The notes under the pieces were generated by a model. The model was not told the DNA's origin. It did no database searches and worked only from the letters and a program-made list of their open reading frames with translations. Shown here one piece after another: positions 1 to 8,361 of a stretch of 32,762 nt of DNA; within the stretch, counting starts at the first letter, position 1; each line of letters starts with the position of its first letter. The position numbers and the translations under genes are program-made. Source of the stretch: Mycobacterium sp. E3251 (GTDB lineage: Bacteria; Actinomycetota; Actinomycetes; Mycobacteriales; Mycobacteriaceae); assembly GCF_001666835.1 (NCBI RefSeq), contig NZ_LZJF01000072.1, positions 1 through 32,762 of the forward strand. Direction: 5' to 3'.

Positions 1-162
1 GAAGGCGCACCGGCGCTGTTCGACCTGCCCCACCGCGGGCCGATCTATCCCACACCGGCCGGGCTCGTCGCCGCGGTGCCCGATTGGTCGCAGCGCCCGC
101 TGCCCTTGGTGGCGCTGTATCTGCGCCGCCCCGACGCCAAACCGATGGCGGCGCGCGGATGA
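1..162 (+). CDS. tsaB: TsaB, tRNA t6A biosynthesis protein (3' end only)
   Basis: Only the last 53 codons lie in the window, reading in frame 1 to a TGA at 160-162; the start is outside. TsaB is the inactive paralogue and partner of TsaD in the complex that makes N6-threonylcarbamoyladenosine at position 37 of ANN-decoding tRNAs. The fragment (RGPIYPTPAGLV, then a tail ending [13 protein letters not shown]) carries no diagnostic catalytic motif. The call rests mainly on its place: its stop overlaps the rimI start by four bases, and tsaB-rimI-tsaD is the standard actinobacterial order (Rv3421c-Rv3420c-Rv3419c in M. tuberculosis). Confidence 0.8.
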   Translation, partial: EGAPALFDLPHRGPIYPTPAGLVAAVPDWSQRPLPLVALYLRRPDAKPMAARG

Positions 163-629
163 CCGCCCTGGGCGAGCCCGTGACGCTCGGCGCCCTGGTC
201 CCCGCCGACGCGGCGCGCTGCGCCGAGCTCGAACGTCAGCTGTTCGACGGTGACGACCCCTGGCCCGCGGCGGCGTTCAATCGGGAGTTGGCGAGCCCGC
301 ACAACCATTACGTCGGTGCCCGGGCCGGTGGCAAGCTCGTCGGGTACGCCGGCATCTCGCGGCTGGGACGCACCCCGCCGTTCGAGTACGAGGTCCACAC
401 CATCGGCGTGGACCCCGCCTATCAGGGGCAGGGGATCGGCCGCCGGTTGCTCGACGAGCTGCTGGTCTTCGCCGACGGCGGCGTGGTCTTCCTCGAGGTG
501 CGCACCGACAACGAGGCGGCCATCGCGCTGTACCGCAGCGTGGGATTCGAGCAGATCGGCCTGCGCCGGCGCTACTACCGCGCGAGCGGGGCCGATGCGT
601 ACACGATGCGCCGGGGGGCCCGCCCGTGA
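159..629 (+). CDS. rimI: RimI-type GNAT N-acetyltransferase
   Basis: A 156-residue single GNAT domain that transfers acetyl from acetyl-CoA to an alpha-amino group. In E. coli RimI acetylates the N-terminus of ribosomal protein S18; mycobacterial RimI appears to have broader N-terminal specificity. The acetyl-CoA pyrophosphate loop is clear ([14 protein letters not shown], about residues 87-100), followed by the typical end segment [23 protein letters not shown]. The start is the ATG at 159, which overlaps the tsaB stop (ATGA). A longer reading from 84 would run deep into tsaB and is not needed. The stop overlaps the tsaD GTG, so the three genes are almost certainly co-translated. Confidence 0.93.
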   Translation: MTALGEPVTLGALVPADAARCAELERQLFDGDDPWPAAAFNRELASPHNHYVGARAGGKLVGYAGISRLGRTPPFEYEVHTIGVDPAYQGQGIGRRLLDELLVFADGGVVFLEVRTDNEAAIALYRSVGFEQIGLRRRYYRASGADAYTMRRGARP

Positions 630-1669
630 AGACCATCCTGGCCATCGAAACCTCCTGCGACGAAACGGGAGTCGGCATCGCGCGGCTCGACGGCACCGGT
701 TCCGAGGCCACCGTGACGCTGTTGGCGGACGAGGTGGCGTCCAGCGTCGACGAACACGTCCGCTTCGGCGGCGTGGTCCCCGAGATCGCGTCGCGGGCGC
801 ACCTGGAGGCGCTCGGCCCCACCATGCGCCGCGCGCTCGCCACGGCCGGGCTGGAGAAGCCCGACATCGTCGCGGCCACGATCGGGCCGGGTCTGGCCGG
901 CGCCCTGCTGGTGGGAGTGGCTGCGGCCAAGGCGTATTCGGCCGCGTGGGGGGTCCCCTTCTACGCGGTCAACCACCTTGGCGGGCACCTGGCGGCCGAC
1001 GTCTACGAACATGGGCCGCTCCCCGAGTGCGTGGCGCTGCTGGTATCGGGCGGCCACACCCACCTCCTGCATGTGCGCTCCCTGGGCGAACCGATCGTCG
1101 AGCTGGGCAGCACCGTCGACGACGCCGCCGGCGAGGCCTACGACAAGGTGGCGCGGCTGCTCGGGCTGGGCTATCCCGGCGGCAAGGTGCTCGACGACCT
1201 GGCCCGCACCGGTGACCGCGACGCCATCACCTTCCCGCGCGGCATGACAGGACCGCGTGACGACCCGTACGCCTTCAGCTTCTCGGGGCTCAAGACGGCC
1301 GTCGCCCGCTACCTGGAGAGCCACCCGGACGCGGTGAACGCCGATGTCGCCGCAGGTTTTCAGGAGGCCGTCGCCGACGTACTGACCATGAAGGCGGTGC
1401 GCGCGGCGACCGGGCTCGGCGTCTCGACGCTGCTGATCGCCGGGGGAGTGGCCGCCAATTCGCGGCTGCGGGAGCTGGCGGAACAGCGGTGCGCATCGGC
1501 CGGGCTGACGCTGCGGATCCCCAGGCCCCGGCTCTGCACCGACAACGGGGCGATGATCGCTTCCTTCGCCGCGCACCTGGTGGCCGCCGGTGCGGCGCCG
1601 TCCCCGCTGGACGCGCCCACCGACCCTGGGCTGCCGGTGGTAAAGCCCAGGTCAGCTGATCGCCCGTAG
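626..1669 (+). CDS. tsaD: TsaD, tRNA N6-adenosine threonylcarbamoyltransferase
   Basis: A 347-residue TsaD/Kae1/Gcp protein, the catalytic subunit that moves threonylcarbamoyl from threonylcarbamoyl-AMP to A37 of tRNA. It begins with the ASKHA-fold ATP motif ([15 protein letters not shown], residues 4-18), has the metal-binding HxxxH (H117, H121 in VNHLGGHLA) and the later glycine-rich motifs VSGGHTHL and [12 protein letters not shown]. Length is normal for the family. The start is a GTG at 626 whose last two bases are part of the rimI TGA, so translation is coupled. It is followed by a 190-base gap holding the groES promoter, so the tsaB-rimI-tsaD unit ends here. Confidence 0.96.
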   Translation: MKTILAIETSCDETGVGIARLDGTGSEATVTLLADEVASSVDEHVRFGGVVPEIASRAHLEALGPTMRRALATAGLEKPDIVAATIGPGLAGALLVGVAAAKAYSAAWGVPFYAVNHLGGHLAADVYEHGPLPECVALLVSGGHTHLLHVRSLGEPIVELGSTVDDAAGEAYDKVARLLGLGYPGGKVLDDLARTGDRDAITFPRGMTGPRDDPYAFSFSGLKTAVARYLESHPDAVNADVAAGFQEAVADVLTMKAVRAATGLGVSTLLIAGGVAANSRLRELAEQRCASAGLTLRIPRPRLCTDNGAMIASFAAHLVAAGAAPSPLDAPTDPGLPVVKPRSADRP

Positions 1670-1699
1670 CGAACATCGCGGACGCACCGGGGCGCCCTT

Positions 1700-1731
1700 G
1701 AGTGCTAGCACTCTCGTGTATAGAGTGCTAG
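1700..1731 (+). promoter_or_regulatory. CIRCE operator (HrcA) with an overlapping third half-site and probable groES promoter
   Basis: A perfect 9-bp inverted repeat, CTAGCACTC (1705-1713) and GAGTGCTAG (1723-1731), spaced by exactly nine bases, fits the CIRCE consensus TTAGCACTC-N9-GAGTGCTAA bound by the heat-shock repressor HrcA. The left arm is also half of a separate 14-bp perfect palindrome, GAGTGCTAGCACTC (1700-1713), so three half-sites lie in 32 bases. A plausible promoter is interwoven: TTGAGT at 1698-1703 as -35 and TATAGA at 1719-1724 as -10 with a short 15-base spacer. HrcA binding would therefore cover the polymerase site. The promoter assignment is inference; the CIRCE is clear. 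Confidence 0.9.
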
Positions 1732-1810
1732 GTGGCAATCGGCCAAACCCTGTGCCGGCACCCGCGACGACGGCGCCCGGGCTCGGACGACTGCCGAATC
1801 CCTTGATAAT

Positions 1811-1830
1811 TCCGGGGCACCCGCCCCGGA
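1811..1830 (+). promoter_or_regulatory. Hairpin in the groES 5' leader
   Basis: A perfect 8-bp stem, TCCGGGGC and GCCCCGGA, closes a four-base loop (ACCC). It ends about 13 bases before the ribosome binding site of groES (GTGGAGGG, 1844-1851). No U-run follows, so it is not a normal terminator; leader stability or translation control is possible. The function is inference. Confidence 0.5.
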
Positions 1831-1859
1831 CCCGATCTAACTAGTGGAGGGCTCCCATC

Positions 1860-2162
1860 GTGGCGAAGGTGAACATCAAGCCACTCGAGGACAAGATTCT
1901 CGTGCAGGCCAACGAGGCCGAGACCACGACCGCGTCCGGTCTGGTCATTCCTGACACCGCCAAGGAGAAGCCGCAGGAAGGCACCGTCGTCGCAGTCGGT
2001 CCCGGCCGCTGGGACGAGGACGGCGAAAAGCGGATCCCGCTCGACGTCTCGGAAGGCGACACCGTCATCTACAGCAAGTACGGCGGCACCGAGATCAAGT
2101 ACAACGGCGAGGAGTACCTGATCCTGTCGGCGCGTGACGTGCTGGCCGTCGTATCGAAGTAA
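1860..2162 (+). CDS. groES: GroES (Hsp10) co-chaperonin
   Basis: A 100-residue co-chaperonin that caps the GroEL ring as a heptamer. It starts [15 protein letters not shown] and carries the mobile-loop segment ([19 protein letters not shown], about residues 20-38) with the conserved hydrophobic tripeptide LVI that binds GroEL. The start is GTG at 1860, eight bases after a strong Shine-Dalgarno sequence (GGAGGG). Transcription is probably repressed by HrcA through the CIRCE element at 1705-1731. groEL1 follows after 78 bases with a large hairpin between, the classic mycobacterial groES-groEL1 operon. Confidence 0.98.
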   Translation: MAKVNIKPLEDKILVQANEAETTTASGLVIPDTAKEKPQEGTVVAVGPGRWDEDGEKRIPLDVSEGDTVIYSKYGGTEIKYNGEEYLILSARDVLAVVSK

Positions 2163-2172
2163 GCATCGTGTC

Positions 2173-3872
<1,700 letters not shown>

Positions 3873-3885
3873 GTAGGCGAGACGT

Positions 3886-3917
3886 AAACACCCCCGGCCC
3901 TGCGGCCGGGGGTGTTT
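3886..3917 (+). terminator. Strong intrinsic terminator of groES-groEL1
   Basis: A perfect 14-bp stem (3886-3899 with 3904-3917) closes a four-base loop CTGC. The stem starts AAACACCCCC and ends with GGGGGTGTTT, so the base is A-U rich and the TTT of the right arm acts as a short U-run. It begins 14 bases after the groEL1 stop. Confidence 0.9.
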
Positions 3918-3977
3918 GCATGTTTGAGGTCTGCGGCTTCGGGCGCGGAATGCAACGGACAACCGACCGCGTTGCAC

Positions 3978-4910
3978 ATGAGCATGACTATTCGTCTCGG
4001 ACTGCAGATCCCGAACTTCTCCTACGGCACACCAGTCGCCGAATTGTTTCCCGCCGTTCAGGCCCAGGCCCGCGAGGCCGAGAGCGCTGGATTCGACACC
4101 GTGCTCTTAATGGACCACTTCTACCAATTGCCGGGGCTGGGTGAACCCGACGAGCCCATGCTGGAGGCCTATACCGCGCTGGGCGCCTTGGCCACCTCTG
4201 TCGAGCGGGTGCAGTTGTCGACCCTGGTGACCGGCAATACCTATCGCAACCCGACCCTGCTCGCGAAGGCGATCACCACGCTGGACGTCGTCAGCGCAGG
4301 GCGAGCGATCCTCGGCATCGGCGCGGGCTGGTTTGAACTGGAGCATCGGCAGCTGGGCTTCGAGTTCGGCACCTTCACCGAGCGGTTCGAAAAGCTCGAG
4401 GAGGCGCTGCAGATCATCGCCGGAATGTTGCACGGCGAGCGCCCCACCTTCTCGGGCAAGTGGTATCGCACCGAGAGCGCGATCAACGAACCCCGCTACC
4501 GCGACCACATCCCGGTCATGCTCGGTGGCAGCGGCGAGAAGAAGACGTTCCGGTTGGCCGCCCGGTACGCCGACCACCTCAACATCATCGCCGACATCGA
4601 TCAGCTGCCCGCCAAGCTCGACGTGCTGCGCCAGCGCTGCGCCGAAATCGACCGCGATCCAGCGACTTTGGAGACCAGCTCGTTGCTGACCGTCGTGGTC
4701 GACGGCTTCGGCGCGTCCAGCGACATCGGCGAGGCCCGCGGCGGCCGGGCGGTCACCGGGACCGTCGATCAGATCGCCGACGAGATCAAACGTCGGGTCA
4801 TCGGCGTGGGAATCGACGGCGTGATCATCAACCTGCCGACCCACCGCTACACGCCCGGTGTCATCACAGCAGTGGGCGAGGCGCTCAGGCCGCTGGTCGA
4901 CGCGCGCTGA
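3978..4910 (+). CDS. LLM-class F420-dependent oxidoreductase
   Basis: About 310 residues with a luciferase-like monooxygenase (bacterial luciferase/F420) TIM barrel. Visible family features are the start TIRLGLQIPNFSYGTP, the AREAESAGFDTVLLMDHF strand-helix unit, STLVTGNTYRNPTLLAK, and the glycine-rich ILGIGAGWFELEHRQLGF. The C-terminus has the usual WYRTES and GGSGEKKTFRLAARYADHLNI segments. Such mycobacterial proteins use deazaflavin F420 rather than FMN for hydride transfer; the substrate cannot be read from sequence. Start may be ATG 3978 or ATG 3984; neither has a good Shine-Dalgarno sequence. It is the first gene of the accessory block after the groEL1 terminator. Confidence 0.85.
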   Translation: MSMTIRLGLQIPNFSYGTPVAELFPAVQAQAREAESAGFDTVLLMDHFYQLPGLGEPDEPMLEAYTALGALATSVERVQLSTLVTGNTYRNPTLLAKAITTLDVVSAGRAILGIGAGWFELEHRQLGFEFGTFTERFEKLEEALQIIAGMLHGERPTFSGKWYRTESAINEPRYRDHIPVMLGGSGEKKTFRLAARYADHLNIIADIDQLPAKLDVLRQRCAEIDRDPATLETSSLLTVVVDGFGASSDIGEARGGRAVTGTVDQIADEIKRRVIGVGIDGVIINLPTHRYTPGVITAVGEALRPLVDAR

Positions 4911-4931
4911 CGCGTGGCCCGCGTCGATTGC

Positions 4932-4937
4932 TAAGCT
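4932..4937 (+). promoter_or_regulatory. -10 element (TAAGCT) before a possible leaderless mini-ORF
   Basis: TAAGCT fits the mycobacterial TANNNT -10 box and ends eight bases before an ATG at 4946. It would drive the proline-rich membrane protein. The ten bases CTAAGCTGGC recur exactly at 30390-30399, just before guaA. Confidence 0.5.
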
Positions 4938-4945
4938 GGCCCACC

Positions 4946-4969
4946 ATGACGTGGGGGGCACCAGCGTGA
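4946..4969 (+). CDS. Possible 7-codon leader peptide (MTWGAPA)
   Basis: ATG at 4946 opens a seven-codon frame whose TGA (4967-4969) overlaps the GTG start of the next gene (GTGA at 4966-4969). It sits at the expected distance from the TAAGCT box to be translated from a leaderless transcript, and termination would deliver ribosomes to the downstream start. Short leaderless ORFs are common in mycobacteria, but this one is supported only by position. Confidence 0.3.
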   Translation: MTWGAPA

Positions 4970-5694
4970 GCTATCCGCAGCAGTGGCCGCCGCAACCACC
5001 GCAATACCCCCAGCAGTGGCCGCCGCCGTACCCGCCGCCGTCGTACCCGCCCCCGGCGCCTGCGCCGCGCAAGACCAATGTCCTGCTGATCGTCGTGCTT
5101 GCGATCGCCGCGATCGTCGTTCTGGTACCGGTGGCGTTGGTCGGGTTCTTCCTGATCCAGGACATGGCGCGCGACGGCCGCGGCGAAAGCAAGAAGGCCA
5201 CCTCGCTCTCGGACTTCGATGTGGTGTGCGATCGCGGATCGATCAGTAACGCCGCCACGTACCAGAAGCCGTACAAGATCGTCGCGTTCGCCCCGTATGA
5301 CGAGCCGGACCCGATGCGCGAACTGACATCGATGCACTGGCGACAGGTCACACTGGATTCCCGTGCCGACTACGGGCCGACTGACAACAACTTCCAGTCG
5401 ACGAATGTTGTTGCCTGCCTTACTCGCAAACCCGGAACCGAGGCGAAGTCACGCACCTGCGACCTCAAGACGGACGCGGGCGAACATATCGCCGTCGACT
5501 TGTACACCGTGCAGTACGACTTGGAACTCCGCGAGGCGAAGACCGGCAAGCGCATCGCACAACTGGGATCGGTGGACGGTCCGGCGGCCAGCTGCCCGTT
5601 CTTCGTATGGGTCAAGAAACGCGATCCGAAGTTGTACGCGGGACCAGATTCTGCGGCGGTCAATGCCAAGCTCGCTGAATTCGCGCACGGGTAA
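4966..5694 (+). CDS. Proline-rich single-pass membrane protein of unknown function
   Basis: About 242 residues. The N-terminus is a cytoplasmic Pro/Tyr/Gln-rich stretch (repeats like QQWPPQPPQYP, residues 1-35), followed by a positive RKTN and one strong membrane helix (about residues 38-64, LLIVVLAIAAIVVLVPVALV), then an extracytoplasmic domain of about 175 residues with four cysteines (in VVCDRGS, VVACLTR, RTCDLK and ASCPFF) that could form disulfides. This layout is typical of mycobacterial proline-rich membrane antigens. The outer domain is not recognised. The GTG at 4966 is chosen because GGGGGG (4953-4958) lies upstream at a good distance; GTG 4951 is an alternative. Confidence 0.75.
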   Translation: MSYPQQWPPQPPQYPQQWPPPYPPPSYPPPAPAPRKTNVLLIVVLAIAAIVVLVPVALVGFFLIQDMARDGRGESKKATSLSDFDVVCDRGSISNAATYQKPYKIVAFAPYDEPDPMRELTSMHWRQVTLDSRADYGPTDNNFQSTNVVACLTRKPGTEAKSRTCDLKTDAGEHIAVDLYTVQYDLELREAKTGKRIAQLGSVDGPAASCPFFVWVKKRDPKLYAGPDSAAVNAKLAEFAHG

Positions 5695-5749
5695 CCGGTT
5701 TCCGCGCATGGCCCCCACGGTCGGCATCGGGGATGCTGCTAATCAGCAG

Positions 5750-6550
5750 TCAGCGGTCGTCGGTCCCGACGGCACGCACGAAGGCGTCGGCGAACATGTC
5801 GCAGACGGTGTCGATGTCGGGCAGCGTCCAGGCGGGCACATTCGGTAGGGCCGGCCGCGTGAGCAGATGGATCGCGATGGGTCCCAACAGTTGTTGGGCC
5901 AGCAGTGGCACGGGCAGGTCACGCATGTGTCCGGCGCGGATCTCGGCTTCGAACCAAAGACCGAGTATCCCGAGCATGCGCGGCGGGCCGTAGGCCGCGA
6001 GGGATTGCACGGCGGGACTGGTCGGCCGTGCGAAGGCTTCGGCGAATATGGCTGGGGCAACCCGGGGTTCGCGGCTCAGCGCGTCCGCCAGGGTGCGGTA
6101 GAAACCGCGCACCATGTCGGGCAGGTCACCGCTGGCGCGCGCGAGGTATTCCTCGATGTCCTGGATGGGGCTGTGGCGCTCGAAAACCGCCCGCACCAAT
6201 TCGTCGCGCCCACCGAAGGCGGCATGGAGGCTGTAGACGGAGCAACCTGCGCGGGCGGCAACGGCCTCTAATGTTGCTGCGGCAAGCCCGGATTCGCTGA
6301 TCAATGCCGCTGCGGCGGCGACCGCCCGGGTGCGGACGGGCGGCAGGCCGCCGGGGTCCACTCCCGCAGCACGAACGGCTTCATCCAGGGCGGTGCGTGA
6401 GCCGCCGAAGCGCCGCAGCAGGGTGCTGCGCGAGATCCCGGCCTCCGTGGCAATCGTCGCGACGGAAACGTCGGCGACGTCCTTGCCCAGCTTTTCCGCG
6501 GCGCGGAGTGCGGCGTCCACCACTTGTGGTGTCGACACCGGTCGGACCAT
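5750..6550 (-). CDS. TetR-family regulator with two tandem DNA-binding domains
   Basis: A 266-residue regulator. Residues about 11-57 form one TetR-type N-terminal domain (AALRAAEK, then VATIATEAGISRSTLLRRFGGSRTAL), and residues about 75-121 form a second complete one (VAAAAALISESGLAAATLEA, then VAARAGCSVYSLHAAFGGRDELV). A C-terminal ligand-binding part follows. Ordinary TetR proteins have one such domain. The start is ATG 6550 with GGAGG just upstream; an upstream reading to 6607 is unlikely. It is divergent from a flavin monooxygenase at 6630 with only 79 bases between, so it probably represses that gene and itself in response to a substrate of the enzyme. The ligand is unknown. Confidence 0.88.
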   Translation of the reverse strand: MVRPVSTPQVVDAALRAAEKLGKDVADVSVATIATEAGISRSTLLRRFGGSRTALDEAVRAAGVDPGGLPPVRTRAVAAAAALISESGLAAATLEAVAARAGCSVYSLHAAFGGRDELVRAVFERHSPIQDIEEYLARASGDLPDMVRGFYRTLADALSREPRVAPAIFAEAFARPTSPAVQSLAAYGPPRMLGILGLWFEAEIRAGHMRDLPVPLLAQQLLGPIAIHLLTRPALPNVPAWTLPDIDTVCDMFADAFVRAVGTDDR

Positions 6551-6571
6551 TCCGCCTCCTCCGCCGCTGTG

Positions 6572-6609
6572 ATACGTTACCTTATGTATGCTGCAATTGT
6601 ATTTCATAC
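6572..6609 (+). promoter_or_regulatory. Divergent promoter/operator between tetR-type gene and monooxygenase
   Basis: This AT-rich stretch is the only non-coding DNA between the two genes. It contains ATAC (6572-6575) and GTAT (6586-6589) in inverted orientation and a GTATG (6586-6590) / CATAC (6605-6609) pair with the GTAT half shared. These are short, spaced half-sites that could serve a regulator with two binding domains. A Shine-Dalgarno TAGGAG (6615-6620) precedes the ATG at 6630. Confidence 0.4.
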
Positions 6610-6629
6610 TCCCTTAGGAGTGTCCGTAC

Positions 6630-7850
6630 ATGACGCGAGTTCTTCAGACCCGGGTCTGCGTCGCCGGCGGCGGGCCGGCCGGCCTCGTGCACGCGCTCCT
6701 GCTCGCCCGCGCTGGCATCCCGGTCGTTGTCCTGGAAAAGCACAACGACTTCCTGCGCGACTTCCGCGGTGACACCGTGCACCCGACCACCCTGCGGATC
6801 ATGGACGAGCTGGGGTTCATCGACGAGTTCCTCCGCCTACCGCACACCAAGATCGACCGTGTCGCCTTCGACACCGACGGCTCGATTCGCACCTTCGGCA
6901 ACTTCAGCGTGCTCAGACGACTCGGCTTCAAGCAGCCCTATATCGCAATGATGCCGCAGTGGGACTTCCTCGACTTCATCGCTGAAAAGGCTTCTGCCTA
7001 CCCGGAATTCACCTTGGTCCGCAATGCCGAAGTCACCGACCTGATCTTCGATGGCGATCGGGTGGTCGGGGTGCGCACGCCGGAATTGGAGGTGCGGGCC
7101 GATCTGGTGGTGGCCGCCGACGGGCGCAAGTCCGCCGTGCGTGCCGCGGCGGGCCTGCGGACCGCGGCGGCGCACTCGCCGATGGACGTGCTGTGGTTCC
7201 GACTGAAATGGCGCCCCGGCGACCCCGAGGAGTTGTTCGCGGTGCTCCGTAAGGGCCTGATGATGGCCATGATCTACCGGGGTGATTACTGGCAGGTCGC
7301 CTACCTGATGCCCAAGGGTTCGAACCCTCGCGGCGGATCATTGGAGGAGTTCAAGGAACGGATCGTCACCGCGCAGCCGCGGCTTCGTGACCGCGTCAAC
7401 GACTTGAGCTCGTGGGACGACACCAGCGAGCTCGATGTGCGGGTGGACCGTCTCGAGACATGGTGGCGTACGGGACTGCTCTGCATTGGCGACGCCGCAC
7501 ATGCCATGTCGCCGGCCGGTGGGGTCGGCATCAACCTCGCGATCGCCGACGCGGTGGCCGCTGCCAACATTCTGTTCGCCCCGCTGCGCGAAGGTCGGGT
7601 AACCGACGCCGATCTCGCGAAGGTGCAGCGCCGACGGGAGCTGCCCGCCCGGATTGTTCAGGCTTTTCAGGTGTTGATTCAGGACAGGGCGGTCGCGCCC
7701 AACTTGAGCGGGGATTTGTCCCCGATCCGCGTTCCGAAGATCGTGGGTTGGGGCCCGCTGCAGGCGATTCCACCGGTTTTCGTCGGGCGCGGCTTCCGCC
7801 CCGAGCATGTCCGCACTCCCGACGTACACGGCGCGGGGCAGGGGCGGTAA
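6630..7850 (+). CDS. Group A FAD-dependent monooxygenase (PHBH/UbiH fold)
   Basis: 406 residues. It has the FAD dinucleotide motif near the start (VCVAGGGPAGLVHALLLARAG, residues 9-29), RGDTVHPTTLRIMDELG in the region of the conserved substrate/FAD arginine, the DG motif VVAADGRKSAVR, and the second FAD motif CIGDAAHAMSPAGGVGINLA. This is the aromatic hydroxylase family that uses NAD(P)H and O2 to insert one oxygen atom. The substrate is unknown. The start at ATG 6630 follows TAGGAG with a normal spacing. The divergent tandem-HTH regulator suggests induction by an aromatic or similar compound. Confidence 0.88.
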   Translation: MTRVLQTRVCVAGGGPAGLVHALLLARAGIPVVVLEKHNDFLRDFRGDTVHPTTLRIMDELGFIDEFLRLPHTKIDRVAFDTDGSIRTFGNFSVLRRLGFKQPYIAMMPQWDFLDFIAEKASAYPEFTLVRNAEVTDLIFDGDRVVGVRTPELEVRADLVVAADGRKSAVRAAAGLRTAAAHSPMDVLWFRLKWRPGDPEELFAVLRKGLMMAMIYRGDYWQVAYLMPKGSNPRGGSLEEFKERIVTAQPRLRDRVNDLSSWDDTSELDVRVDRLETWWRTGLLCIGDAAHAMSPAGGVGINLAIADAVAAANILFAPLREGRVTDADLAKVQRRRELPARIVQAFQVLIQDRAVAPNLSGDLSPIRVPKIVGWGPLQAIPPVFVGRGFRPEHVRTPDVHGAGQGR

Positions 7851-7852
7851 TC

Positions 7853-7870
7853 GAAGCCGAAGGGGGCTTC
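7853..7870. terminator. Possible bidirectional terminator between convergent genes
   Basis: GAAGCC (7853-7858) pairs with GGCTTC (7865-7870) around a six-base loop, in the 26-base gap between the stops of the convergent monooxygenase and mutase-like genes. There is no U-run on either strand, so this is weak. Confidence 0.35.
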
Positions 7871-7876
7871 CCCGCG

Positions 7877-8278
7877 TCAGAGCCCCGCGATGACGATGCC
7901 CACGCCCACCACGATTGCCACCGCGAGTGACACCAGCAGAAAGCTCACGATCCGTTCCTTTGCCGGCGAGGTCTCGTGATCGGCCGCCGCGATCGGCGCG
8001 AGGCGGCGCCCCGCGCCCCACGCCGAGGCGAGCAGGGTCGCCAGCCAGTTCGCGTAGGCGGAGTACACGATCAACACGACCGCCGCGATCCCCCAGGCGT
8101 TGGGCAGGTGGATGTGTGGCCACAGCAGGCCGAGTAGCACGAGGAACATCCCGTTGAGGACGGCCTCGAGGTGGCTCGACAGCGCCATCCGCGGGTTCTT
8201 CAGTGCCGGGATGGCGAATCCGGTGAGCAGGCCGATGAGAAAAAGGACCAAGCCGAGCGTGAAGAGCACCGTCTGCAT
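7877..8278 (-). CDS. Small four-helix membrane protein, hydroxylaminobenzene mutase (HabB)-like
   Basis: 133 residues with four hydrophobic segments: about 2-26 (VLFTLGLVLFLIGLLTGFAI), 40-58, 62-85 and 111-132. The segment IPALKNPRMALSSHLEAVLNG is the signature I recall from the HabA/HabB hydroxylaminobenzene mutases, which rearrange hydroxylaminobenzene to 2-aminophenol during nitroarene breakdown. Many actinobacterial homologues have no tested function. Start is ATG 8278; there is no Shine-Dalgarno, but a -10 box lies exactly six bases upstream, so the mRNA is probably leaderless. It stands beside a monooxygenase, in line with an aromatic-compound role, which is inference. Confidence 0.6.
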   Translation of the reverse strand: MQTVLFTLGLVLFLIGLLTGFAIPALKNPRMALSSHLEAVLNGMFLVLLGLLWPHIHLPNAWGIAAVVLIVYSAYANWLATLLASAWGAGRRLAPIAAADHETSPAKERIVSFLLVSLAVAIVVGVGIVIAGL

Positions 8279-8284
8279 GTCAGA

Positions 8285-8290
8285 AGACTA
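8285..8290 (-). promoter_or_regulatory. -10 element (TAGTCT) for a leaderless transcript
   Basis: Read on the minus strand, TAGTCT fits TANNNT and is followed by six bases and then the ATG at 8278. That places the transcription start at the A of the start codon. No Shine-Dalgarno sequence is present, which agrees. Confidence 0.6.
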
Positions 8291-8361
8291 GGAGCGTTCG
8301 GCTGCTCTCAAGGCGTAAACCACCGCGGGCGTCTCGGCGAGTCGTCGCAGAGGTTTATGTG

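Noticed and set aside
5736..5749. CTGCT-AATC-AGCAG hairpin between convergent genes as a terminator
   Set aside because: Only five base pairs and no U-run; too weak to call.
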